Shown: positions 52,952-60,689 of the stretch, piece by piece
How positions within the stretch are numbered: the first letter of the stretch is position 1
How the letters are laid out: every line of letters begins with the position of its first letter
Assembly (NCBI RefSeq): GCF_010731715.1
Contig: NZ_AP022587.1
Location: 4,960,001 to 5,024,000 of the forward strand
DNA: 64,000 nt
Direction: 5' to 3'
DNA from: Mycobacterium stomatepiae
Lineage (GTDB): Bacteria > Actinomycetota > Actinomycetes > Mycobacteriales > Mycobacteriaceae
Notes under the pieces: model-generated
The model's input: the letters and a program-made list of their open reading frames with translations, nothing else
Database searches by the model: none
What the model was told of the DNA's origin: nothing
Translations under genes and position numbers: made by a program

Positions 52952-54999
52952 TACGAATCTCCTTCTGCTTCTGGCGCATCCACGCGCGCGGTATCTGGAT
53001 GGTCGTGACCCGCTGCGCCCGGCTGCGCCGCGCTTGCGATCACTCCCAGCACTGCGCCGACCTCGACTTGCTGGCCGGTGGTGACGTTGAGTTCGGCGAG
53101 CACACCGTCGCTGGGTGCGCTGATGGTGTGTTCCATCTTCATCGCTTCTAGCCAGATCAACGGCTGTCCGGTCGTGACACGCTCACCAACCTGCGCGCCG
53201 AGCCGGATGACGTTGCCGGGCATCGGTGCCACCAGCGATCCCTTGGCAACGGCTGAGCCCGGCTCGGGGAACCGGGGTACCGCGTCCAAATGGACGGGCC
53301 CTCGGGTCGAGTCGACGTAGACGTCGCGGCCGTGGCGGGCAACCGTGAAGCGGCACGCTACGCCGTTGGCGTCGGCCAGCACCACCTCGCCTGGCGCTGA
53401 CGAGACCAGCTGCACCGGTTCGTCGCCAGCCAGCACCAAACCCGTTCTGGTGAAGCGGTATTCGACTCGGTGCTCATTGTCCTCGTCGTCGGTGTAGGAC
53501 TTGACCTGATAGCCCGAGGTCAGGTTGCGCCAGCCACTGGGAAGCGAGCCGTATACCGCGGCCGACGCGCGATTGTGAGCGGCCTCGGCCAGTGCCGCGG
53601 CGATCGCCGACAAACGCACGACGGCTGCATCGGCCAGCGGTGCCGACAGCTGCGCCAGGCCGTGTGTGTCGAAGAACGCGGTGTCGGTCGCGCCGTCGAG
53701 GAATGCCGGATGCCGCAGCACGTTCACCAACAGCTCGCGGTTGGTGCGCAGCCCGTGCAGCCGCGTCCTGGCCAACGCGTCGGCCAGCACCAGCGCGGAT
53801 TGCCGTCGGGTCGGCGCGTACGAGATGACCTTGGCCAGCATCGGGTCGTAGTGAATCGAGACGACCGACCCGTCGACAATGCCGGAGTCCAGCCGGATCC
53901 CGGTGCGCTGCCGCAGCGAGTCGAACTGTGCCCTGGTACCGGGCACGTCGAAGGTGTGCACCGGGCCCGCCTGGGGTTGCCAGCCGCGCGCGGGGCCTTC
54001 GGCATACAGCCGGGCCTCGATCGAATGACCATGGGCGACAGGAGGTTCGACGTCGAGACGGTCACCGTCGGCCACCGCGAGCTGCAGCTCGACGAGGTCG
54101 AGTCCGGCGGTCTCCTCGGTAACCGGGTGTTCGACCTGCAGCCTGGTGTTCATCTCGAGGAAGAAGAACTCACCGTCTTGAGAGTTCGGGTCGGCGAGAA
54201 ACTCCACCGTCCCGGCGCCGGCGTAGCCGATCGCGCTGGCGGCCAGCCGGGCGGCGTCGAAAAGCTTGGCCCGCATGCCCGGAATGCGTTCCACCAACGG
54301 CGACGGAGCCTCTTCGATGATCTTCTGGTGGCGGCGCTGAATCGAGCATTCCCGTTCCCCGACCGCCCACACCGTGCCGTGGGTGTCGGCCAGGACCTGA
54401 ACTTCCACGTGGTGGCCGGTCGGCAGGTAGCGCTCGCAGAACACGGTCGGATCACCGAACGCTGACTGCGCTTCGCGCTGAGCGGCGGCGACTTCACCCG
54501 CCAACGCCGACAATTCGTGGACCACTCTCATCCCGCGGCCACCGCCGCCGGCGGAGGCCTTGACCAGCACCGGCAGCTGGGCTTGCGTGATCGAGTCGGG
54601 GTCGAGTTCGTCGAGGACCGGCACTCCGGCCGACGCCATCAGTTTCTTGGACTCGATCTTGGAACCCATCGCTCGCACCGCGTCCACCGGCGGACCGACC
54701 CAGGTCAAGCCCGCGGCCTGGACGGCTGCCGCGAATTCGGCGTTCTCCGAGAGGAATCCGTAGCCGGGGTGCACCGCATCGGCGCCCGCTGCGCGTGCGG
54801 CGGCGATGATGGCCTCGGCATTCAAATAGTCATTGGTCTTCGCCAGCCGCACCGCGGCATCGGCCTCGGCGACGTGCGGGGCCGCGGCGTCCGGCTCGGT
54901 GTAGACCGCGACGGTGCCTAGGCCGAGGCGCCGGCAGCTGGCGAAGACTCGGCGGGCGATTTCGCCGCGGTTGGCAACCAGAACTCGGGTGATTCCCAT
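52951..54999 (-). CDS. accA2: Acyl-CoA carboxylase alpha (biotin carboxylase/BCCP) subunit AccA2
   Basis: 682 residues. The N-terminal biotin carboxylase has GITRVLVANRGEIARRVF, ATP-grasp KASAGGGGRGMRVV, EFLADPNSQDGEFFFLEMNTRLQVEHPVTE and IEARLYAEGP. The C-terminal biotin carrier domain has MPGNVIRL and the biotinylated Lys in EAMKMEH. ATG 54999 follows the accD2 stop by five bases. The last about 25 residues (SAAQPGAAGHDHPDTARV...) are an extension encoded by interspersed repeat A. Rv0973c is 667 residues. It supplies carboxybiotin to AccD2 for carboxylation of an acyl-CoA. Confidence 0.95.
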   Translation of the reverse strand: MGITRVLVANRGEIARRVFASCRRLGLGTVAVYTEPDAAAPHVAEADAAVRLAKTNDYLNAEAIIAAARAAGADAVHPGYGFLSENAEFAAAVQAAGLTWVGPPVDAVRAMGSKIESKKLMASAGVPVLDELDPDSITQAQLPVLVKASAGGGGRGMRVVHELSALAGEVAAAQREAQSAFGDPTVFCERYLPTGHHVEVQVLADTHGTVWAVGERECSIQRRHQKIIEEAPSPLVERIPGMRAKLFDAARLAASAIGYAGAGTVEFLADPNSQDGEFFFLEMNTRLQVEHPVTEETAGLDLVELQLAVADGDRLDVEPPVAHGHSIEARLYAEGPARGWQPQAGPVHTFDVPGTRAQFDSLRQRTGIRLDSGIVDGSVVSIHYDPMLAKVISYAPTRRQSALVLADALARTRLHGLRTNRELLVNVLRHPAFLDGATDTAFFDTHGLAQLSAPLADAAVVRLSAIAAALAEAAHNRASAAVYGSLPSGWRNLTSGYQVKSYTDDEDNEHRVEYRFTRTGLVLAGDEPVQLVSSAPGEVVLADANGVACRFTVARHGRDVYVDSTRGPVHLDAVPRFPEPGSAVAKGSLVAPMPGNVIRLGAQVGERVTTGQPLIWLEAMKMEHTISAPSDGVLAELNVTTGQQVEVGAVLGVIASAAQPGAAGHDHPDTARVDAPEAEGDS
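53009..53041 (+). repeat. GC-rich interspersed repeat A, copy 3 (end of accA2)
   Basis: The 33-bp copy (CCCGCTGCGCCCGGCTG ... CGCTTGCGATC) taken here as the reference unit. It is read antisense through the accA2 C-terminal extension without introducing a stop. Confidence 0.7.
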
Positions 55000-55004
55000 G
55001 GGGC

Positions 55005-56600
55005 TCACATCCGGAAGACGCCGAAGTTCGACGTCCCCTTGATCGGGCCATTCGCGATGGCGGACAGACACATTCCCAGTACCGTGCGGGTATCGCGGGG
55101 GTCGATCACCCCGTCGTCGTAGAGCATTCCCGACAGGACCATCGGCAGCGACTCGGCCTCGATCTGGCCCTCGACAGCGGCCCGCATCGCGGCGTCGGCG
55201 TCCTCGTCGACCTGCTGACCGCGGGCCTCGGCGGCCGCACGGCTGACGATCGACAGCACGCCGGCCAGCTGGACACCGCCCATCACGGCGGATTTGGCGC
55301 TGGGCCAGGCGAACAGGAATCGGGGGTCGTAGGCGCGCCCGCACATGCCGTAGTGACCGGCGCCGTAGGACGCGCCGATCAGCAGCGAGATGTGCGGGAC
55401 GGTCGAGTTGGACACGGCGTTGATCATCATCGAGCCGTGTTTGATCATGCCGCCTTCTTCGTAGTCCTTGCCGACCATGTATCCGGTGGTGTTGTGCAAG
55501 AACAACAGTGGCGTGTCGTAGCGGTTGGCCAGTTGGATGAATTGGGTGGCCTTCTGCGATTCCTCGCTGAACAGCACGCCGCGGTGGTTGGCCAGAATGC
55601 CGATCGGGTAGCCGCACAGCGTCGCCCAGCCCGTGACCAGCGACGAGCCGTACATCGGCTTGAACTCGTCGAATTCGGAGCCGTCGACGGTGCGCGCGAT
55701 CACGTCGCGCGGGTCGAACGGGATGCGCAGATCCGACGACACGATGCCGATCAGCTCCTCGGCGTCGAACAGCGGCTCGATCACCGGCCGCGGCACCGGC
55801 CCGAGCTTGCGCCAGTTCAGCCGGGCCACCACGCGGCGCCCGATGCGGATCGCATCGAGCTCGTCGATGGCGAAGTAGTCGGCCAGACCCGAAGTGCGGG
55901 CATGCATTTCGGCGCCACCGAGCGACTCGTCGTCGGATTCCTCACCCGTGGCCATCTTCACCAGCGGGGGACCGGCCAGGAACACCTTCGAGCGCTCCTT
56001 GATCATCACGACATGGTCGGACATGCCGGGGATGTAGGCGCCGCCGGCCGTGGAGTTTCCGAAGACCAGCGCGATGGTCGGAATGCCGGCCGCCGACAGC
56101 CGGGTCAGGTCGCGGAACATCTGCCCACCGGGGACGAAGATCTCCTTCTGGGTGGGCAGGTCCGCGCCACCGGATTCGACGAGCGACACCACCGGCAGCC
56201 GGTTCTGCAGCGCAATCTGGTTGGCGCGCAAGATCTTCTTCAGCGTCCAGGGATTGCTGGTGCCGCCCTTGACGGTCGGGTCATTGGCGACGATCAGGCA
56301 CTCCACGCCCTCGACGGCACCGATGCCCACCACCACGCTGGCGCCTAGGGTGAAGGAACTGCCGTAGGCGGCCAGCGGGCTCAGCTCGAGGAACGGCGAA
56401 TCCGGGTCCAGCAGCAGTTCGATACGCTCGCGGGCGGTGAGCTTGCCGCGGGCGTGGTGGCGCTCGGTGTATTTCACTCCACCACCGGCAAGGGCCTTGC
56501 CGTGCTCGACGTCGATCTCGGCGAGCTTGGCGATCATGGTTTCGGCCGCGTCGGCGTAGCTGGAAGCCTTCGGGTCGAGGGTGGACTGCAATACCGTCAC
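55005..56600 (-). CDS. accD2: Acyl-CoA carboxylase beta (carboxyltransferase) subunit AccD2
   Basis: A 531-residue carboxyltransferase. Crotonase-fold halves contain KGGTSNPWTLKKILRANQIALQNRLPVVSLVESGGADLP, FGNSTAGGAYIPGMSDHVVMIK and, in the second half, FLHNTTGYMVGKDYEEGGMIKHG and GASYGAGHYGMCGRAYDPRFLFAWPSAKSAVMGGVQ. The motif set resembles methylcrotonyl/geranyl-CoA carboxylase beta subunits (LHNTTGYMVG) more than acetyl/propionyl-CoA types. GTG 56600 overlaps the fadE13 stop (GTGA). Pairs with AccA2. Rv0974c is 529 residues. Confidence 0.95.
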   Translation of the reverse strand: MTVLQSTLDPKASSYADAAETMIAKLAEIDVEHGKALAGGGVKYTERHHARGKLTARERIELLLDPDSPFLELSPLAAYGSSFTLGASVVVGIGAVEGVECLIVANDPTVKGGTSNPWTLKKILRANQIALQNRLPVVSLVESGGADLPTQKEIFVPGGQMFRDLTRLSAAGIPTIALVFGNSTAGGAYIPGMSDHVVMIKERSKVFLAGPPLVKMATGEESDDESLGGAEMHARTSGLADYFAIDELDAIRIGRRVVARLNWRKLGPVPRPVIEPLFDAEELIGIVSSDLRIPFDPRDVIARTVDGSEFDEFKPMYGSSLVTGWATLCGYPIGILANHRGVLFSEESQKATQFIQLANRYDTPLLFLHNTTGYMVGKDYEEGGMIKHGSMMINAVSNSTVPHISLLIGASYGAGHYGMCGRAYDPRFLFAWPSAKSAVMGGVQLAGVLSIVSRAAAEARGQQVDEDADAAMRAAVEGQIEAESLPMVLSGMLYDDGVIDPRDTRTVLGMCLSAIANGPIKGTSNFGVFRM

Positions 56601-57745
56601 GATTGATACCCCAGGATTTTGGCGGACAGTGCGGTCAGGATTTCGGTGGTACCGCCGCCGATGCCCAGGATTCGCATGTCCCGATATTGGCGCTCGACTT
56701 CGGATTCGGCCATGTAACCCATCCCGCCGAAAAGCTGAACGGCTTGGTTGGCCACCCACTCGCCGGCTTCGACGGCGGTGTTCTTGGCGAAGCAGACCTG
56801 CGGGATCAGATTCGTCTCGCCGGCGAGCTGGCGTTCCACCACGTTGCGCGAGTAGACCCGGGCGACGTCGATGCGCCGGGCCATTTCGGCCAGCGTGTTC
56901 TGCACCGACTGGCGCGAAATCAGCGGGCGGCCGAACGTCTCGCGGTCGCGACACCAAGCCACGGTGATGTCCAGGCACCGTTGTGCGCTCGAATATGCTT
57001 GCGCGGCAAGTCCGATCCGCTCGGATACGAACGCCTGCGCGATCTGGGCGAACCCGGTGTTCTCGGCGCCGACCAGGTTGTCCACCGGCACCCGGGCGTC
57101 GACGTAGGACAGCTCGGCGGTGTCGGAGGAGCGCCAGCCCATCTTGTCCAGCTTGCGGCTCACCTCGAAGCCGGGCGTGCCCTTCTCCACCGCCAGCAGC
57201 GAAACTCCTGCCGCGCCGGGGCCTCCGGTACGCACCGCGGTGACGACATAGTCGGCACGCACGCCGGAGGTGATGTAGGTCTTGGCGCCGTTGACCACGT
57301 AATGGTCACCGTCTAAAACCGCGCTGGTGCGCAGATGCCCGACGTCCGAACCGCCGCCGGGCTCGGTGATGGCCAACGATCCGATCTTCTCGCCGGCCAG
57401 CGTCGGTCGCACGAACTCCTCGATCAGCCGTTGATCACCCGAGGCGATCATGTGTGGCACCGCGATGCCGCAGGTGAACAGCGACGCGAAGACGCCGCCC
57501 GGTCCGCCGGCCTGGTGGAACTCCTCGCAGATGAGCACCGCGTCGGCGCCGTCGCCGCCACCGCCGCCGACCGCTTCGGGCAGCCCCGCACCCAGCAGGC
57601 CGGCCGCCCCGGCGCGCCGATGCAACTCGCGTGGCAATTCGCCGGTGCGTTCCCACTCGTCGATGTGGGGTAGGACTTCGCGTTCGGTGAACGCTCGCAC
57701 CGTCTTTCGCAGCTGTTCGCGCTCCGGGGTGGTCCAAATACTCAT
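56597..57745 (-). CDS. fadE13: Acyl-CoA dehydrogenase FadE13
   Basis: 382 residues as in Rv0975c. SLAITEPGGGSDVGHLRTSAV, YVVNGAKTYITSGVRADYVVTAVRT, SERIGLAAQAYSSAQRCLDITVAWCRDRETFGRPLISRQSVQNTLAEM and LFGGMGYMAESEVERQYRDMRILGIGGGTTEIL are canonical. Glu in SERIG is in the isovaleryl-CoA-type base position; the GGTTEI C-terminal motif is also kept. ATG 57745 overlaps the AtuA-like stop (ATGA). Likely the first oxidation, producing the alpha,beta-enoyl-CoA that the AccA2/AccD2 carboxylase acts on. Confidence 0.94.
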   Translation of the reverse strand: MSIWTTPEREQLRKTVRAFTEREVLPHIDEWERTGELPRELHRRAGAAGLLGAGLPEAVGGGGGDGADAVLICEEFHQAGGPGGVFASLFTCGIAVPHMIASGDQRLIEEFVRPTLAGEKIGSLAITEPGGGSDVGHLRTSAVLDGDHYVVNGAKTYITSGVRADYVVTAVRTGGPGAAGVSLLAVEKGTPGFEVSRKLDKMGWRSSDTAELSYVDARVPVDNLVGAENTGFAQIAQAFVSERIGLAAQAYSSAQRCLDITVAWCRDRETFGRPLISRQSVQNTLAEMARRIDVARVYSRNVVERQLAGETNLIPQVCFAKNTAVEAGEWVANQAVQLFGGMGYMAESEVERQYRDMRILGIGGGTTEILTALSAKILGYQS

Positions 57746-59463
57746 AGCAGGCTTTCCGGGATGTCGACGTGGCGGCTGCGCAGCCATTCGCCCAGCCCCT
57801 TGGCCTGGGGGTCGAACCGCGCCTGATAGGCGACGCCTTGACCGAGGATGCCCTCGATCACGAAGTTCACCGAGCGCAGGTTGGGAAACACGTGGCGGGT
57901 GACGTCGCAGTCCGACGCCTCGGGCAGCAGCTCCTTGAGCAGCCCGACCGTCAATATGTTGGCCAGCCAACGCCATTGGTTCTCGGTACGCACCCAGACC
58001 CCGACGTTGGCCGAACCGCCCTTGTCGCCGCTGCGGGCGCCGGCGATGCGGCCCAGCGGCGCGCGCCGGGTCGGACCCTTGGGCAACGGTTCCGGCAACG
58101 CCGGCTCGGTGGCGGGCTCGAGTATCAAAGTATCTGTGGTGCAATGGATATCGACGCGAGTTCCGTCGGCGTGGACCGCGATGTGCGGCACGACGGTGGC
58201 GTCGACGTAGCCCGCGGTGAAGACGCCATAGACCTGGCCTTCCCCCGGCGGGGCGGTGACGTGAAAACCTGGATAGCTGGCGAGCGCCAATTCGACTGCT
58301 GCCGAGGAGAACTGGCGACCGACATTGGCCGGGTCGGGGTCGCGGACCACGCAACGCAGCAGCGCGCTGGCGGCTTCCTCGGTGTCGGCGTCGGCGTGAT
58401 CGGTGCGGGCCAGCGTCCATTCCAGCTCGGCCGGCTTGACCGTCAAACCGGCTTCGAGTTGCCGGCGCACCAACTCGGCCTTGGCCTCGATGTCCAGCCC
58501 GGTCAGCACGAACGTCATCGCGTTGCGGAATCCGCCGATGCTGTTCAGCGAGACCTTCAGCGTCGGCGGCGGCGGCTCGCCCACCACGCCGCTGATGCGG
58601 ACCCGGTCGGGGCCGTCGGCCGTCAGCTGCACCGAGTCCATCCGCGCCGTGACGTCCGGGTTGGCGTAGCGGGCGCCGGTGATCTCGTAGAGCAGTTGCG
58701 CGGTGACGGTGTCGACGCTGACCAACCCGCCGGTGCCGGCGTGCTTGGTGATCACCGAGGAGCCGTCGGCGCTGACCTCGGCCAGCGGGAAGCCGGCGTG
58801 AAAAAGGCTGGTCAGGTCGGGCACTTCGGTGAAGAACGCGTAGTTGCCGCCGGTGGCCTGCACGCCGCATTCGATGACGTGTCCGGCGACCACCGCGCCG
58901 GCGAGTTCGTTGTAGTCGGTGCGGCCCCAGCCGAAGTGTGCGGCCGCCGCCCCGACGATCACCGAGGCGTCGGTGACCCGGCCGGTGACGACGACGTCGG
59001 CGCCGTCGCCGAGGCAGTCGACGATGCCCCACGCCCCCAGGTAGGCGTTGGCCGTCAGCGGCGTGCCCAGCCCGAGTTCGGCCGCGCGCGGCCCCAGGTT
59101 GTCGCCCTCGACGTGGGCGACCCGGGCGGGGATGCCCAGGCGCTCGGCCAGGGCGCGGATCGCGTCGGCCAGCCCGGCGGGATTGAGGCCGCCGGCGTTG
59201 GCAACGATGCGCACCCCGCGGTCACGGGCCTCGCCCAGGCAGTCCTCGAGCTGGGTCAGGAACGTCTTGGCGTAGCCGCGCTCCGGGTGTTTCATCCGGT
59301 CGCGGCCCAGGATCAGCATGGTGAGCTCGGCCAGGTAGTCGCCGGTGAGGTAGTCGATGTCGCCGCCGGTCAGCATCTCGCGCATTGCAGCGAGCCGGTC
59401 GCCGTAGAACCCCGAACAGTTCGCGATCCGCACGGCACCGGACCGGCCAGAAGCAGAGGCCAT
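57742..59463 (-). CDS. AtuA-like protein, DUF1446 (Rv0976c-like)
   Basis: 573 residues resembling the acyclic terpene utilisation protein AtuA. RIANCSGFYGDRLAAMREML, DYLTGDYLAELTMLILGRDR, VANAGGLNPAGLADAI, GADVVVTGRVTDASVIVGAAAAHFGWG and IECGVQATGGNYAFF are family hallmarks, followed by a C-terminal module (LGRIAGARSGDKGGSANVGVW). It heads the operon atuA-like-fadE13-accD2-accA2-fadE12-echA7. In pseudomonads AtuA accompanies citronellol/geranyl-CoA catabolism. Its biochemical activity is not established. ATG 59463 has GAGGACGCCA just upstream. Confidence 0.88.
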   Translation of the reverse strand: MASASGRSGAVRIANCSGFYGDRLAAMREMLTGGDIDYLTGDYLAELTMLILGRDRMKHPERGYAKTFLTQLEDCLGEARDRGVRIVANAGGLNPAGLADAIRALAERLGIPARVAHVEGDNLGPRAAELGLGTPLTANAYLGAWGIVDCLGDGADVVVTGRVTDASVIVGAAAAHFGWGRTDYNELAGAVVAGHVIECGVQATGGNYAFFTEVPDLTSLFHAGFPLAEVSADGSSVITKHAGTGGLVSVDTVTAQLLYEITGARYANPDVTARMDSVQLTADGPDRVRISGVVGEPPPPTLKVSLNSIGGFRNAMTFVLTGLDIEAKAELVRRQLEAGLTVKPAELEWTLARTDHADADTEEAASALLRCVVRDPDPANVGRQFSSAAVELALASYPGFHVTAPPGEGQVYGVFTAGYVDATVVPHIAVHADGTRVDIHCTTDTLILEPATEPALPEPLPKGPTRRAPLGRIAGARSGDKGGSANVGVWVRTENQWRWLANILTVGLLKELLPEASDCDVTRHVFPNLRSVNFVIEGILGQGVAYQARFDPQAKGLGEWLRSRHVDIPESLL

Positions 59464-59503
59464 TGGCGTCCTCCATTCAGGAATTACCGGTGCTCAACCA
59501 ACC

Positions 59504-59519
59504 AACCACCCGGTAGGTT
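59504..59519. promoter_or_regulatory. Imperfect palindrome upstream of the AtuA-like operon
   Basis: AACCACCCGGTAGGTT is symmetrical at 12 of 16 positions, with AACC/GGTT ends typical of TetR-family operators, about 40 bp before the operon start. An extra AACCAACC stretch precedes it. The regulator is not in the window. Confidence 0.4.
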
Positions 59520-59711
59520 AGCGGGTACCGCCGGTGTCACGTCAAGGATGCCCGGCTTGCCGTCGCTGTCATAGCTGCCCAGGCCGCACGGCCCATTTTG
59601 GCCACCAGCAGGTCACCGACTATTCTTGATGCCAATCGTCGCCGTCGGCCGTAGAGGCCCATGCCGCGCGGCGCACGACCGAAACCCCAGACCGAGGAGT
59701 AAGGCCCGACC

Positions 59712-59885
59712 ATGGCCACACCCAAGCGCAGGATGTCGCGCTCGAATACCCGTAGCCGCCGCTCGCAGTGGAAGGCCGAAAAAACCGAGCTCGTCGGTGT
59801 GACAGTGGCCGGCCAGAAGCACAAGGTTCCGCGTCGACTGCTCAAGGCCGCTCGCCTTGGCCTGATCGATCTAGACCGACGCTAG
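59712..59885 (+). CDS. rpmF: 50S ribosomal protein L32
   Basis: 57 residues beginning [20 protein letters not shown] and ending IDLDRR, the full L32 length. It lacks the paired cysteines of zinc-binding L32 (C-minus form), so its activity should not depend on zinc. It belongs to the large ribosomal subunit near the peptidyl-transferase exit region. GGAGTAAGG lies upstream of ATG 59712. It corresponds to Rv0979A just before mprA. Confidence 0.95.
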   Translation: MATPKRRMSRSNTRSRRSQWKAEKTELVGVTVAGQKHKVPRRLLKAARLGLIDLDRR

Positions 59886-59964
59886 CTCGATTGCCCGACT
59901 CCTCAGCCGGCCCTGCGGGCCCGTATCGTCATCGAGCAGACATCTCGGGGAATACGCGGCGCGC

Positions 59965-59983
59965 CTCTCAGGCCGCTCTCAGG
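59965..59983 (+). promoter_or_regulatory. MprA-box-like direct repeat upstream of mprA
   Basis: Two identical CTCTCAGG octamers (59965-59972 and 59976-59983) separated by three bases: 8+3+8 bp, the architecture reported for MprA binding sites. It ends 16 bp before the mprA start and fits known mprAB autoregulation. Confidence 0.75.
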
Positions 59984-59999
59984 GCCTAGGACGAAACTA

Positions 60000-60689
60000 G
60001 TGGCCGTGCGCATTCTTGTCGTCGATGACGATCGCGCGGTCCGCGAATCGCTGCGCAGATCGCTTTCCTTCAACGGCTACTCGGTCGAGTTGGCCAATGA
60101 CGGTGTCGAGGCGCTGGAGATCATCTCCAGCGACCGGCCCGACGCGGTCGTGCTCGACGTGATGATGCCGCGGCTAGACGGTCTCGAAGTGTGCCGTCAC
60201 CTCCGCAGCACCGGCGACGACCTGCCGATCCTGGTGCTGACCGCCCGCGATTCGGTGTCCGAGCGGGTCGCCGGCCTGGACGCCGGTGCGGACGACTACC
60301 TGCCGAAGCCGTTCGCCCTCGAAGAGCTGCTGGCCCGGATGCGGGCGCTGCTGCGCCGCACCAAGCCCGAGGACGCCGAGTCGGTCGCCCTGACGTTCGG
60401 CGACCTGGCGCTGGACCCGGTGACCCGTGAGGTCACCCGCGGGCATCGCCGGATCAGCCTGACCCGTACCGAGTTCGCGCTGCTGGAGATGTTGATCGCC
60501 AATCCGCGCCGGGTGCTCACCCGAAGCCGCATTCTCGAAGAGGTGTGGGGATTCGACTTTCCCACCTCGGGCAACGCGCTGGAGGTGTACGTCGGGTACC
60601 TGCGCCGCAAAACGGAAGCCGACGGTGAGCCGCGCCTGATCCACACCGTGCGCGGCGTCGGCTACGTCCTTCGGGAGACGCCGCCCTGA
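60000..60689 (+). CDS. mprA: Response regulator MprA
   Basis: A 229-residue OmpR-class regulator. Receiver domain: [20 protein letters not shown], phosphoacceptor Asp53 in [11 protein letters not shown], and Lys in [14 protein letters not shown]. The C-terminal winged helix includes [36 protein letters not shown] and the [13 protein letters not shown] recognition region. It controls envelope-stress genes including sigB, sigE, pepD and its own operon. GTG 60000 is the start. The stop overlaps mprB (TGATG). Nearly identical to Rv0981. Confidence 0.97.
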   Translation: MAVRILVVDDDRAVRESLRRSLSFNGYSVELANDGVEALEIISSDRPDAVVLDVMMPRLDGLEVCRHLRSTGDDLPILVLTARDSVSERVAGLDAGADDYLPKPFALEELLARMRALLRRTKPEDAESVALTFGDLALDPVTREVTRGHRRISLTRTEFALLEMLIANPRRVLTRSRILEEVWGFDFPTSGNALEVYVGYLRRKTEADGEPRLIHTVRGVGYVLRETPP

